This document shows, piece after piece, positions 1 to 6,526 of a stretch of 48,727 nucleotides of DNA. Source of the stretch: a virus; the IMG/VR virus record IMGVR_UViG_3300046003_002281, positions 1 through 48,727 of that record; one strand, given 5' to 3'. The number at the start of each line of letters is the position of its first letter. The first letter of the stretch is position 1. The notes beneath the pieces were generated by a model. It ran no database searches and was not told the DNA's origin. It saw nothing but the letters and a program-made list of their open reading frames with translations. The translations under genes and the position numbers were made by a program.

Positions 1-1
1 A

Positions 2-571
2 GATGAGGATAAGGATGCTGTACCGCTGGATGATGAGGATAGACGATACTGTGTGGTCTATTCGAGATTGCAAACGTCCGAACAACTGCATGAATACTTT
101 GGCGGTGCTGAGAAGGTTGAGGAGTATTTTGATAGACTATTCACAATGACTAGGGCGAGACCTGATGCTATTGCTAGGTATTTTATGGACTATAAGTTAC
201 CTAGTTCTTTTAAGCCTTTTGGAAGAGCACCGAAGACTGAAGCTAAATCTCAGATGATCGATCTTGCTGTATCAGAAGTTCATCAAGAAGTTGAGGATTT
301 GTTAAGCAGGTTTAAAGATAGTCTCATTACTGATGAGTTTATTGATGTGACACATCTTAATGACGTAGCTCTGTTAAATGGGGAAGAAGTGCCGAAGACT
401 AGATCGCTTTCGTCTGTGTTGTTGGATATGGGATTTAGACCGATTAAGGGTGGGTTTTTTAGGGTCTATAACCCAGATAGGAAGCACAGAGTTTGGGTCA
501 AGGAAGGAATAACGGATGACTTTGCGATTGAAAAGGTTAAGGGGGCGTTGAAGGAGAAGAGATTAGTGTAG
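2..571 (+). CDS. Primase/helicase-like replication protein, C-terminal fragment
   Basis: The reading frame is open from the first in-frame codon at base 2, so the 5' part lies outside the window; a GTG at 53 is internal rather than a convincing start. The visible 189 residues include DEDRRYCVVYSR, then a helical stretch with FDRLFTMTRARPDAIARYFM, FKPFGRAPKTEAKSQMID, and a winged-helix-like end with FFRVYNPDRKHRVWV. This order resembles the C-terminal part of phage and plasmid primase/helicase proteins of the DUF5906/D5-like group. There the DRR segment follows the helicase core and the end is a DNA-binding module. The assignment is from remembered family pattern. The Walker motifs would lie upstream and cannot be checked. 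It is the only replication gene seen and is followed by a strong terminator. Confidence 0.6.
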   Translation, partial: DEDKDAVPLDDEDRRYCVVYSRLQTSEQLHEYFGGAEKVEEYFDRLFTMTRARPDAIARYFMDYKLPSSFKPFGRAPKTEAKSQMIDLAVSEVHQEVEDLLSRFKDSLITDEFIDVTHLNDVALLNGEEVPKTRSLSSVLLDMGFRPIKGGFFRVYNPDRKHRVWVKEGITDDFAIEKVKGALKEKRLV

Positions 572-580
572 TGGTGATAA

Positions 581-611
581 CCTAGACCAATTGAGTTTGG
601 TCTAGGTTTTT
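581..611 (+). terminator. Rho-independent terminator of the replication gene
   Basis: A perfect 9-bp stem (CCTAGACCA at 581-589 pairing with TGGTCTAGG at 598-606) with an 8-nt loop is followed by TTTTT at 607-611. It lies ten bases after the stop codon at 571. It also separates the rightward replication gene from the leftward gene ending at 620. Confidence 0.9.
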
Positions 612-619
612 GGGTTTAA

Positions 620-793
620 TTAAGCAAAAAGGTCATCGTCTCTATCTGGTTCTTCATACGATTTCTGCTCATAGATGTCTCCAATGGCTATGTCCATCCA
701 ACTTCGAATGGAACGATCTTCTTTTTTAGCTAGTTCTTTTATCAATTCATAGGTGTTTAAACTGACGTATATGGGTTTTAACGGGTTACTCAT
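620..793 (-). CDS. Small ribbon-helix-helix-like protein, paralogue of the next gene
   Basis: Encodes 57 residues. The start at 793 follows an AAAGGAA-type ribosome-binding site within an AT-rich leader that is nearly identical to that of the gene at 825-1088. The core KELAKKEDRSIRSWMDIAI has the shape of the two helices of a ribbon-helix-helix DNA-binding domain, preceded by a strand-like PIYVSLNTY. The acidic tail ends in DDDLFA, matching EDLFA of the neighbour. I infer a small DNA-binding or regulatory protein that arose by duplication with its neighbour. No function is proven. Confidence 0.6.
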   Translation of the reverse strand: MSNPLKPIYVSLNTYELIKELAKKEDRSIRSWMDIAIGDIYEQKSYEEPDRDDDLFA

Positions 794-824
794 AGGGACA
801 TTCCTTTTAAAATATATGGTTTAA

Positions 825-1088
825 TTAAGCAAAGAGGTCTTCGTCGTTGGTGTCATCGGTCTTTTTTACAAATACTTCTTCTATAGGTTTACCACCGTTA
901 CGTTTGATAAGCATTGCCGTATGTATGCGATCATCTTCAAGCTCTAGTTCGGCTATTTCATCTGGAAAAGACTCTAATAAGAACTTGTCCAACCAACTTC
1001 TTAATGACCTGTCATCCTTTTTAGCTTTAAGTTGTATAACTCTATATACTGATGAACTGATTCCTACACTTTTTAAGAACTCTGGCAT
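825..1088 (-). CDS. Ribbon-helix-helix-like putative DNA-binding protein
   Basis: Encodes 87 residues starting MPEFLKSVGISSS. I chose the ATG at 1088 because AAAGGA lies about nine bases upstream; an ATG at 1139 would add 17 unlikely residues. Residues 9-40 (ISSSVYRVIQLKAKKDDRSL, then RSWLDKFLLE) fit a ribbon-helix-helix fold: a short strand, then two helices with the conserved R-S-L turn. The C-terminal half is acidic and ends in EDLFA. It shares the RSWxD motif, the tail and the leader sequence with the gene at 620-793. It lies next to the regulatory region at 1140-1657, so autoregulation is plausible but inferred. Confidence 0.65.
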   Translation of the reverse strand: MPEFLKSVGISSSVYRVIQLKAKKDDRSLRSWLDKFLLESFPDEIAELELEDDRIHTAMLIKRNGGKPIEEVFVKKTDDTNDEDLFA

Positions 1089-1139
1089 TGGGTATTTCCT
1101 TTTAAAATATTGAAAAAAATAAAAATATATCATATTCAA

Positions 1140-1657
1140 ATTATTAAGGATAGTTATTTTTCACATGAATAAAAAAATAAACTGTAAAGATATTAGAACA
1201 ATAAGTTTAATTAATAATAAGTTAAAAACTATTAATTTAAATAACATGGGTATCAGCACGTTTGAAGGGCGGAAAACCTTAAAAAGGACTAATTATATGT
1301 CCTGAAAAGCTATATGTCCTATTTTTTGTCCTGTCCCTAAGTTATTGTTTTTCTTTATTTCTTTCTCTTTAAGGATAAAAGGACAAATAAAAAGATAAAT
1401 GAAAAGATTGTTGTATAGGTAAATAGAGGAATTGACAAAAGGTAAATAAATAGGGTATTTTTGAATTACCCCCTATATAAAAAAGTAATTTCCTTTTTGT
1501 CCTATGTCCTTTCGTCCTGTAAAACACCTAAACCCAGTAGTGGTGCGGGCTGTAGCGTAGGACAAAAATTAAGGGTGTTTTTATAAATTTGTAAGTTGTT
1601 GTTTTATAAACGTATTATTTTAAACTATTTGGCCTGTTGGTGAATGAGGTTGTTCCT
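1140..1657. promoter_or_regulatory. Divergent AT-rich control region with repeated TGTCCT boxes
   Basis: About 520 bases lie between divergent genes and hold no credible gene. TGTCCT occurs at 1298-1303, 1315-1320, 1327-1332, 1498-1503 and 1505-1510; CGTCCT at 1513-1518; and the inverse AGGACA at 1380-1385 and 1559-1564. The first two are part of a 10-bp direct repeat, TATATGTCCT, at 17-bp spacing. An ACCCCCTAT box at 1468-1476 recurs upstream of the terminase gene. Repeated boxes in both orientations suggest operators or an origin-type array. Confidence 0.6.
1433..1461 (+). promoter_or_regulatory. Predicted sigma70-type promoter
   Basis: TTGACA at 1433-1438 and TATTTT at 1456-1461 are separated by 17 bases. 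They lie between the TGTCCT clusters and point towards the gene at 1658. The -35 is perfect and the -10 is four of six. Confidence 0.5.
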
Positions 1658-2104
1658 ATGAAAAGAAGACCACGAGAAGTGTTTGATTATGAGCCTTCTG
1701 ATAATTTTGATCCTGATACAGGGTTATTCCGTTACGCAAATGTACAAGGGGCGCAAAACTTGTGGGTAAATCGTTGCGTTAGAATTAAAAGGGATGGCAC
1801 TCAATGTAAAGGATATGCTCAGAACGATAAGTTAGGCAAATACTGTTACAAGCATAATACTAAATCTCGCTACATGATGGGGAAACAGAACGGGCTTAAG
1901 CATGGAAGACGAGCTAAAGCGTATATGGAAAAGATTAGTGCTGAAAAAGCAATGATTAGTTATCTTGGTGATTGTATGCGGATGTTTGATAACCCAACAG
2001 CTTTGCCTAGGAATCTAGGTAACTCCCCATTTAAACCGTTTAGAACGATGGCACAAGTTGAGGCTTACTTACACTCAATAGGTTATAGGGAAGACATTAC
2101 ATAA
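1658..2104 (+). CDS. Phage protein with a Cys/His zinc-binding-like motif
   Basis: Encodes 148 residues. The ATG at 1658 is preferred over a TTG at 1637 because GAGG at 1646-1649 is well spaced. The basic N-terminus (MKRRPREVFDYEP) is followed by a C-x8-C-x12-C-x2-H arrangement: the C of RCVRIKRDG, then TQCKGY, then KYCYKHN. Many phage proteins carry this kind of compact zinc-binding motif, often followed by a KHG segment as here (GLKHGRRAK). A nucleic-acid-binding role is plausible, but I cannot name a function. It is convergent with and overlaps the 3' end of the hydrolase gene at 2083 by 22 bases. Confidence 0.6.
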   Translation: MKRRPREVFDYEPSDNFDPDTGLFRYANVQGAQNLWVNRCVRIKRDGTQCKGYAQNDKLGKYCYKHNTKSRYMMGKQNGLKHGRRAKAYMEKISAEKAMISYLGDCMRMFDNPTALPRNLGNSPFKPFRTMAQVEAYLHSIGYREDIT

Positions 2105-2493
2105 AAGACATGCTGTCCTATTACTTTTACCTTTTTGCCTCGTGAGTGAGGTTTTTTACCTGTATTCCAGGAATCGGCTACGCCAATCAGTTTGTGCTTA
2201 GATGAGAGGGATTTCGCAGCGAGGGTTTTGAAGTAAGGTTGAAGCTTTAGCGGTACGGATTTACGGGTAACACCTTTGATCTTACATGTTGATCGTTCTG
2301 ATCGCTTTGCTCTATTGATTGAAGCATGGGCTACTGCTAATTTGCCAATCTCAGGCTCACCACGAGCTTCAGCGTAGATTATGCTACTAAGGCATTGGAT
2401 TTCTTTATTTGAAGCGTGGTGACGCTCAGCGTAGGCAGAATGAGTGGGAATGAGGATAAGTGTTGCGGATAAAGCGAGTGTTGGTAGATTCAT
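2083..2493 (-). CDS. SleB/CwlJ-like cell wall hydrolase with signal peptide
   Basis: Encodes 136 residues. The ATG at 2493 is chosen because GGAAG lies about eight bases upstream and because it gives a clean secretion signal. MNLPTLALSATLILIPTHSA is a hydrophobic leader ending near AYA, followed by a mature domain. The mature part holds CLSSIIYAEARGEPEIGKLA and AVAHASINRA, the signature of the SleB/CwlJ hydrolase family (Hydrolase_2) with the catalytic Glu in YAEARGE. These enzymes cleave peptidoglycan. An exported muramidase outside the late operon could aid lysis from the periplasm. It is transcribed leftward, against the late genes, and ends convergently with the gene at 1658. Confidence 0.75.
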   Translation of the reverse strand: MNLPTLALSATLILIPTHSAYAERHHASNKEIQCLSSIIYAEARGEPEIGKLAVAHASINRAKRSERSTCKIKGVTRKSVPLKLQPYFKTLAAKSLSSKHKLIGVADSWNTGKKPHSRGKKVKVIGQHVFYVMSSL

Positions 2494-2517
2494 GAATAAT
2501 CTTCCCATAGTTAAGAT

Positions 2518-2554
2518 AAAAAAAGAGGGTAACCTAAGTTGTCTTAAGTTACCC
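2518..2554 (-). terminator. Rho-independent terminator of the Rha-like gene
   Basis: Read leftward, GGGTAACTTAAG (2554-2543) pairs with CTTAGGTTACCC (2538-2527) over 12 positions with one C-A mismatch and a 4-nt loop. It is followed by a run of T on the minus strand (A at 2518-2524). It sits just after the stop of the gene at 2585 and before the hydrolase gene. Confidence 0.8.
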
Positions 2555-2584
2555 TTAAAGGCACACCCTTCAGGTAGTGTTTGT

Positions 2585-3268
2585 TTAATCAGTAGTCAAC
2601 CTTGCCCAGCTAACAGAATGAGCGTATTGTGTGACCTTTTCTTTAGCAAAAATATAAATCTCTTTATAATGCAAATTGTCTGTCATACCTTTTTGTATGG
2701 CGGTTGAAGCTATACTTTCAGCAACTTGTAAAAAACTTATCTGCATCAAATCTAATGTGTCTCTAAAGTTTCCAGAGGTCTGTTTACTTTGTTCCAATAA
2801 ATCTAAAGCTTTATACTCCATCTTTGTTAAATTGGCGTAATACATTTTGGCATTCACGCTACCTTGATCGGTTGCATACTGTATGAAATCTTGGATCGTG
2901 TCTGTTGTATTCTTTCTTACAGCTTTCCCTTGAAGCCTCGCAGCCTTCCAATCTAAGTTTGAGCGTTCTCGTGTCAGTTCTGCCTCCATCGCATTAAATG
3001 CTGTCAAGAATCGTAACTTCCACAACATGGCTTTTTTACCTGTGAAACCCATTGCTAAAATTGTAAAACCATCCCTAGTAATCACATACTCTTTGTATGT
3101 TCGACCTTTAGAATCTTGAAAATCAATCGGCTGAAAATTCAGCAGATTAAATTCTTCACCGCAATCTAAATTTTCTATTGTTTGCAACACGTTCCTATGA
3201 GCTTTGCCAAAGTATTCGGCAATAATTCTGGATGTTGTAGTCATTTCTTTACTTACTAAATCATTCAT
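2585..3268 (-). CDS. rha: Rha-family phage regulatory protein
   Basis: Encodes 227 residues. The N-terminal ~100 residues match the Rha (pRha) family: SRIIAEYFGKAHRNVLQTIE, NFQPIDFQDSKGRTYKEYVI, TRDGFTILAMGFTGKKA and FLTAFNAMEAEL appear in the usual order. Rha proteins are short phage regulators first described in temperate lambdoid phages, where they affect growth in hosts lacking IHF. The remainder is a helical, lysine-rich C-terminal region of unknown role. The gene has its own predicted promoter (3299-3326) and terminator (2518-2554), so it is a single-gene leftward unit beside the small-gene operon. Confidence 0.85.
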   Translation of the reverse strand: MNDLVSKEMTTTSRIIAEYFGKAHRNVLQTIENLDCGEEFNLLNFQPIDFQDSKGRTYKEYVITRDGFTILAMGFTGKKAMLWKLRFLTAFNAMEAELTRERSNLDWKAARLQGKAVRKNTTDTIQDFIQYATDQGSVNAKMYYANLTKMEYKALDLLEQSKQTSGNFRDTLDLMQISFLQVAESIASTAIQKGMTDNLHYKEIYIFAKEKVTQYAHSVSWARLTTD

Positions 3269-3298
3269 ATCTATTCCAATCTAATGTTATAAAGTAAT

Positions 3299-3326
3299 AT
3301 CATACCATACTATTATAATTTAACAA
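3299..3326 (-). promoter_or_regulatory. Predicted promoter of the Rha-like gene
   Basis: Read leftward, TTGTTA (3326-3321) and TATGAT (3304-3299) are separated by 16 bases, ending about 30 bases before the ATG at 3268. Confidence 0.5.
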
Positions 3327-3355
3327 TTAAAAACTAGGTGAAGCCATAACTTATC

Positions 3356-3592
3356 TCAATCGTCTAGGACATAATCCTCAGTCACTAGAATCCCATCACC
3401 TTTGTAAGTGATATAGATTTTAACCTCATCATTAACGATCTGGTAATACTGTGCAGTTCTGGTTATCAACTTACCTGACTCGGTCTTAAGTGTCACATGA
3501 TCCTTACGACCGTATTGATCTAGATAGCACCATCGAGTGTTATTAACCAAAGGTATTTTCGTGAAGTGTTGTGTATTAATTATTGCAGTCAT
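3356..3592 (-). CDS. Hypothetical protein, last gene of the leftward small-gene operon
   Basis: Encodes 78 residues, predicted mostly beta (NTRWCYLDQYGRKDHVTLKT, KIYITYKGDGILVTEDY). Its ATGA overlaps the stop of the upstream gene at 3589, so it is translationally coupled. No terminator follows before the Rha-like promoter. I do not recognise a family. The acidic tail YVLDD and the compact sheet-like composition would suit a small protein-binding or inhibitor role, but that is only an inference from position in an accessory operon. Confidence 0.6.
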   Translation of the reverse strand: MTAIINTQHFTKIPLVNNTRWCYLDQYGRKDHVTLKTESGKLITRTAQYYQIVNDEVKIYITYKGDGILVTEDYVLDD

Positions 3593-3810
3593 TTCTTTTT
3601 ACCCTTCTTCATTAGTTCAGCCTCAAGTTCGGCTATTCGTTTCTCTAAGTCACCCACATAGTTAATCGCTATGAGTAGATGCGTGCCAATCCTCCATGCT
3701 ACAGCTCTAGACTTCAATCGCTTTCGTACGTCTTCGTGGAAACAATTCTTATCTACCCATGCCATGGCTTCGTCTATCGTTATTGATCGGTAGTCTTTTT
3801 CTTTTCTCAT
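3589..3810 (-). CDS. Hypothetical helical protein with basic tail
   Basis: Encodes 73 residues with four-base overlaps to both neighbours. ITIDEAMAWVDKNCFHEDVR is followed by a helix, VGDLEKRIAELEAELMKKG, with heptad-like hydrophobic spacing that looks like a short coiled coil, and a lysine tail. It may dimerise. No known family is recognised. Confidence 0.6.
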   Translation of the reverse strand: MRKEKDYRSITIDEAMAWVDKNCFHEDVRKRLKSRAVAWRIGTHLLIAINYVGDLEKRIAELEAELMKKGKKK

Positions 3811-4010
3811 ACACCCACCTTGTGTTCTAAATTTGTATAGAAGTTTTCCCCTGTTATTTTGTCAATAACAACACACCTCGGAAATGATTTGTTCCATTCA
3901 ACATTGTGTTGGTTTAATGAGTCACACGCTCGCATTGCCTGTTCCCCTGTTCTCCAAGATTCCACAACATTGCCTGTATTAGTATTCATAATAATATATC
4001 TATCGTTCAT
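3807..4010 (-). CDS. Hypothetical small protein
   Basis: Encodes 67 residues with ATGA-type overlaps at both ends. It starts MNDRYIIMNTNTGNVVESWR and has GEQAMRACDSLNQHN, a strand-then-helix pattern seen in many small phage proteins that read like a single alpha/beta unit. No catalytic motif is visible and no family is recognised. Confidence 0.6.
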   Translation of the reverse strand: MNDRYIIMNTNTGNVVESWRTGEQAMRACDSLNQHNVEWNKSFPRCVVIDKITGENFYTNLEHKVGV

Positions 4011-4246
4011 TGTGATATATCCCCTTCTTGAAAGTTCTTACGATTAGTCGGTAGTTCTAAGACTTCATAAATCTTTGACTCCATCTTGCCCTTTGTACCG
4101 TTCGGGCTATCGTCTACGATAAACATCCCTGATCTGGTCTTGTGGATCGTAAACTTATCACTATCCTGTTTACCTGTGCCATACCCTAAGCCGAAGCCAA
4201 AGATCATTGAAATTGCTATACATGCCAATACGTTTTTTGTGTCCAT
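4007..4246 (-). CDS. Hypothetical membrane-anchored or exported protein
   Basis: Encodes 79 residues. NVLACIAISMIFGFGLGYGT near the N-terminus is a hydrophobic segment long enough to span the membrane, with glycines typical of small phage membrane proteins. The remainder is polar and would be periplasmic or cytoplasmic depending on topology. It overlaps the gene before (one base) and after (four bases). It could act at the inner membrane, for example in exclusion, but nothing shows this directly. Confidence 0.6.
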   Translation of the reverse strand: MDTKNVLACIAISMIFGFGLGYGTGKQDSDKFTIHKTRSGMFIVDDSPNGTKGKMESKIYEVLELPTNRKNFQEGDISQ

Positions 4247-4515
4247 TAGTATGTTCCTAAGAAAGTTAATAATTCGTTATATGTTGTTTCGCTTATCTCT
4301 TTAATGCCATCGGTATAGGTTACACAACCATTAGCTTGTTCGTATAACCCTTCAGCATCTTCACACTCAAGCACAGGCTCATCTTCGCTGTACCATTTTG
4401 AGCATATCTCACCGACTTTTAGATCGATTGTCTTATCTGTTGCTTTGACTAGGACACAGGTTCTAAACTCCATGTCCCGATAACTATCGATTATACCTGC
4501 AATGTAATGTTTCAT
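4246..4515 (-). CDS. Hypothetical small acidic protein
   Basis: Encodes 89 residues. The ATG at 4515 is chosen over an upstream in-frame start at 4545 because GGAGGG sits six bases before it and because ATGA overlaps the stop of the gene at 4512. MKHYIAGIIDSYRDMEFRT, then a run with three cysteines (CSKWYSEDEPVLECED, GCVTYTDG). No family is recognised. The cysteines are not in a standard zinc-finger spacing. Confidence 0.6.
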   Translation of the reverse strand: MKHYIAGIIDSYRDMEFRTCVLVKATDKTIDLKVGEICSKWYSEDEPVLECEDAEGLYEQANGCVTYTDGIKEISETTYNELLTFLGTY

Positions 4516-4664
4516 TCTAATCCCTCCAGTTCGGCATCGCTCCAAGTGCTAAGCCAGTCGAATAAATCATCAGCATAAGCTTCGATGATCTCTCGTGTTG
4601 TCATCTCGTCTATCGTTTTAGATATGTATGTATTTATCAAGACACTTCTTTGGTCTTCATTCAT
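4512..4664 (-). CDS. Hypothetical 50-residue acidic protein
   Basis: Starts at 4664 after GAGG and nine bases, and ends in a TGA that overlaps the next ATG. The protein reads MNEDQRSVLINTYISKTIDE and ends DLFDWLSTWSDAELEGLE. It is helical and strongly acidic. Its leader is a perfect copy of the one in front of the gene at 4669-4830. Function unknown; strong acidity is common among DNA-mimic inhibitors but is not proof. Confidence 0.55.
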   Translation of the reverse strand: MNEDQRSVLINTYISKTIDEMTTREIIEAYADDLFDWLSTWSDAELEGLE

Positions 4665-4668
4665 TGTC

Positions 4669-4830
4669 TTAATCCTCTAGTAAATCGTTATAGTTTTCGA
4701 GCATCTCTTCTTCTGTCATATCTAAGATGATGCGTAATGAATCATCATAGTAAAGACTTCTTAAATCCTTTTCTGAGGCTCTATCTGTCCACATTTTTGC
4801 TATTTCGTGTGCCATATCTTGTGTATTCAT
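4669..4830 (-). CDS. Hypothetical 53-residue acidic protein
   Basis: Starts at 4830 behind the duplicated GAGGATTAAGACA leader and ends four bases before the next start. The protein begins MNTQDMAHEIAKMWTDRASE and ends EENYN-type acidic helix (MLENYNDLLED). Entirely helical by appearance. No recognised family. It shares leader and size with its downstream neighbour but little protein sequence. Confidence 0.55.
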   Translation of the reverse strand: MNTQDMAHEIAKMWTDRASEKDLRSLYYDDSLRIILDMTEEEMLENYNDLLED

Positions 4831-4843
4831 TGTCTTAATCCTC

Positions 4844-5035
4844 TTAAATAATTTCTACAATTCTGTAATCATTACGATCATAATCCATACCAACAAGCTC
4901 CATCTCTTCTATCATGTCGTCAATTTCTGCTTGGGCTTCTTCTGCTGTGTCAAAGACCACAAGCTCGTCAAAACCCTCGTGCCACACGTTTTCCCAATTA
5001 TCGTTCCCAAAATTGGTTTGCACTTCATATTTCAT
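4844..5035 (-). CDS. Hypothetical 63-residue protein
   Basis: The ATG at 5035 follows GGAGGT by five bases and overlaps the upstream stop (TGATG). MKYEVQTNFGNDNWENVW is followed by FDTAEEAQAEIDDMIEEMEL and DYRIVEII. This beta-alpha-beta pattern with a TAEEAxxEI helix resembles many small phage proteins of the type MKYEVxTxFxDGWEN. Function is unknown. Confidence 0.6.
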   Translation of the reverse strand: MKYEVQTNFGNDNWENVWHEGFDELVVFDTAEEAQAEIDDMIEEMELVGMDYDRNDYRIVEII

Positions 5036-5283
5036 CACAGACCTCCAAGCAATTCGTTAATCGCATCGATCTTGCGATCGATGTCCCTTAGCTCTTCTTT
5101 ACATTCCTCTTCGTGAAGGTACAGTACATCCATTATTCGACTGAATGTTGGATCATTGACGTTTATATCCAACCCACTCCCGACCGTGATACATGTACCA
5201 TGAGTATTTAACACGACCTTAACTCTGGTTAATCGTGCGAGCAGGTAGTCTTTTCTATCTAACAATTTTTCTAAATGGTTCAT
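5035..5283 (-). CDS. Hypothetical helical protein
   Basis: Encodes 82 residues: MNHLEKLLDRKDYLLARLTR, a central beta-like segment (THGTCITVGSGLDINVN), and a C-terminal helix (EEECKEELRDIDRKIDAINE). Long amphipathic helices at both ends suggest a helical hairpin or dimer. It overlaps the upstream gene by four bases (ATGA) and the downstream gene by one. Confidence 0.6.
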   Translation of the reverse strand: MNHLEKLLDRKDYLLARLTRVKVVLNTHGTCITVGSGLDINVNDPTFSRIMDVLYLHEEECKEELRDIDRKIDAINELLGGL

Positions 5284-5615
5284 TTCAAATACTCCTCATT
5301 AAACTGTTTTAATATGTACATGTAGTCTGATACGTCTAGAGCTATATTGTCGTAGCTAGTGTAGAAGTCGATACTTACAGTCCTGTCCCGATCGTCTTCT
5401 ACCCAATCAAAAGTAATATAAATCACACCATCATCTGGCAGTTCGAGGTTATCATCTGATACATACTCCCACGCAGGAGTACAATATATTGTCCTGTTTG
5501 TTTCAACCTCCCAACACACAGCTCCTGTATGCATGTCGATTGAAAAATCCTCATCATGAGCGACAATCGCTTTGATCAATAGGTTCAGGTAATCTCTTTT
5601 GTCTTTTGGTGTCAT
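5280..5615 (-). CDS. Hypothetical acidic protein
   Basis: Encodes 111 residues, the largest product of the small-gene operon. MTPKDKRDYLNLLIKAIVAH is followed by a beta-rich acidic middle (GVIYITFDWVEDDRDRTVSI). The start codon overlaps the upstream stop (TAATG), and its own end overlaps the next gene by four bases. No family recognised. Confidence 0.6.
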   Translation of the reverse strand: MTPKDKRDYLNLLIKAIVAHDEDFSIDMHTGAVCWEVETNRTIYCTPAWEYVSDDNLELPDDGVIYITFDWVEDDRDRTVSIDFYTSYDNIALDVSDYMYILKQFNEEYLK

Positions 5616-5764
5616 TACTGCCCCCTTTTTAGTCTTATTACTATGCTGTAACTGTAACCATCGTGATTAACCAGACCTTTCCGAACCTCATCACGGGTAA
5701 GGGTTGGATCGCAATAAATAGTGTCTATAATCCTGCTATGTAGATATACATTCCAAGCTTTCAT
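5615..5764 (-). CDS. Hypothetical 49-residue protein
   Basis: Starts at 5764 (MKAWNVYLHSRIIDTIYCDP) after GAGG in the leader and ends in TAA overlapping the next ATG by one base. Contains LTRDEVRKGLVNHDGYSYSI and a basic tail ending RLKRGQ. This resembles small phage proteins of the type WxVYLxxxxIDTVYF that look like single-domain alpha/beta units. Function unknown. Confidence 0.55.
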   Translation of the reverse strand: MKAWNVYLHSRIIDTIYCDPTLTRDEVRKGLVNHDGYSYSIVIRLKRGQ

Positions 5765-5781
5765 AAGTTTTAACCTCTAAG

Positions 5782-6030
5782 TTAATAATCGATCGCACAA
5801 TTGCGACCGTCTTCTAGTTGGTCTTCGACATCGCCTATCGCATCATCACTCAACACTGGCAGGATATCGACATCGCCCAATTTGACGGCATATATTTCAT
5901 ATACACCTGTAAAACCATAGACCATATCAATACCGCTCGGTGTTTCGTATGTGAACGTGACAGCCATGTCAACACCTGCTATAACACAAGTGGTTTCTCT
6001 GGCATCACTCGGTATCTTAAAATTACTCAT
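5782..6030 (-). CDS. Hypothetical acidic beta-rich protein
   Basis: Encodes 82 residues. The start at 6030 overlaps the TGA of the tiny gene at 6027-6116 (ATGA), which is preferred to an upstream in-frame codon at 6039. MSNFKIPSDARETTCVIAGV leads into a beta-rich, acidic middle and ends LSDDAIGDVEDQLEDGRN. No recognised family. Confidence 0.6.
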   Translation of the reverse strand: MSNFKIPSDARETTCVIAGVDMAVTFTYETPSGIDMVYGFTGVYEIYAVKLGDVDILPVLSDDAIGDVEDQLEDGRNCAIDY

Positions 6031-6116
6031 GATAACCACACCAAAACTTGACAGACCAATCGGATTGATCCGATGAATAACAGGGCAAATAATCCTGCCA
6101 ATAAATATAATTTCAT
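6027..6116 (-). CDS. Predicted 29-residue single-span membrane peptide
   Basis: An ATG at 6116 lies a few bases after AGGGG and is followed by 29 codons ending in a TGA that overlaps the next ATG. The product starts MKLYLLAGLFALLFIGSIRL and continues VCQVLVWLS, so nearly the whole chain is one transmembrane helix with a single Arg. The strong Shine-Dalgarno sequence and ATGA coupling argue for a real gene. Function unknown. Confidence 0.5.
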   Translation of the reverse strand: MKLYLLAGLFALLFIGSIRLVCQVLVWLS

Positions 6117-6128
6117 TTTATTCCCCTG

Positions 6129-6317
6129 TTATTGAAGTCTGAGTGCATTATCATAAGCACTCATTAATGACATATTGGACAATCTCACAATCCCTGATTG
6201 CCTGTCGATAAAATGATATAAAGGTTTGCCATTTAAAGTGGTACTACTTTTTTTAAATGTTAGACCTTTGTTTTTACACAAAAGTCTAATATCTTTTATT
6301 ACTTCGTTATGAGTCAT
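6129..6317 (-). CDS. Hypothetical small basic protein
   Basis: Encodes 62 residues: MTHNEVIKDIRLLCKNKGLT, then FKKSSTTLNGKPLYHFIDRQ and SGIVRLSNMSLMSAYDNALR. The pattern of an N-terminal helix, a short sheet and a final helix is shared by many small phage proteins of unknown role. It starts one base after the previous gene's stop (6319). Confidence 0.6.
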   Translation of the reverse strand: MTHNEVIKDIRLLCKNKGLTFKKSSTTLNGKPLYHFIDRQSGIVRLSNMSLMSAYDNALRLQ

Positions 6318-6318
6318 A

Positions 6319-6516
6319 TCAATCCCCTATTAATTCAACAACATAACCGTTGGCGGTAAACTTGCCATCTTTACGCAATTTATGGCTGTACTCCATCGCT
6401 TTGGCTGTTTGAACAGCCGTAAGACCACCGCCAGCAACGTGTAAGCACACGCGTTCAAACTGATCGTTTTGCAGTTTGAACAATTTGTTTTCTTTTACTT
6501 TTAATACTTTAATCAT
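6319..6516 (-). CDS. Hypothetical small basic protein
   Basis: Encodes 65 residues. The ATG at 6516 (MIKVLKVKENKLFKLQNDQF) follows AAGGTG by about eight bases. It has a GGGLTAVQTAKAMEYSHKLR segment that looks like a helix flanked by small residues. No family recognised. Confidence 0.55.
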   Translation of the reverse strand: MIKVLKVKENKLFKLQNDQFERVCLHVAGGGLTAVQTAKAMEYSHKLRKDGKFTANGYVVELIGD

Positions 6517-6526
6517 CCCAATCACC

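Noticed and set aside
847-1113. Plus-strand serine-rich ORF opposite the RHH-like gene
   Set aside because: It is an antisense shadow with no ribosome-binding site; the opposite strand has domain evidence and a good start.
1246-1305. 18-codon ORF starting at an ATG in the control region
   Set aside because: No ribosome-binding site and too short; it runs across the TGTCCT boxes.
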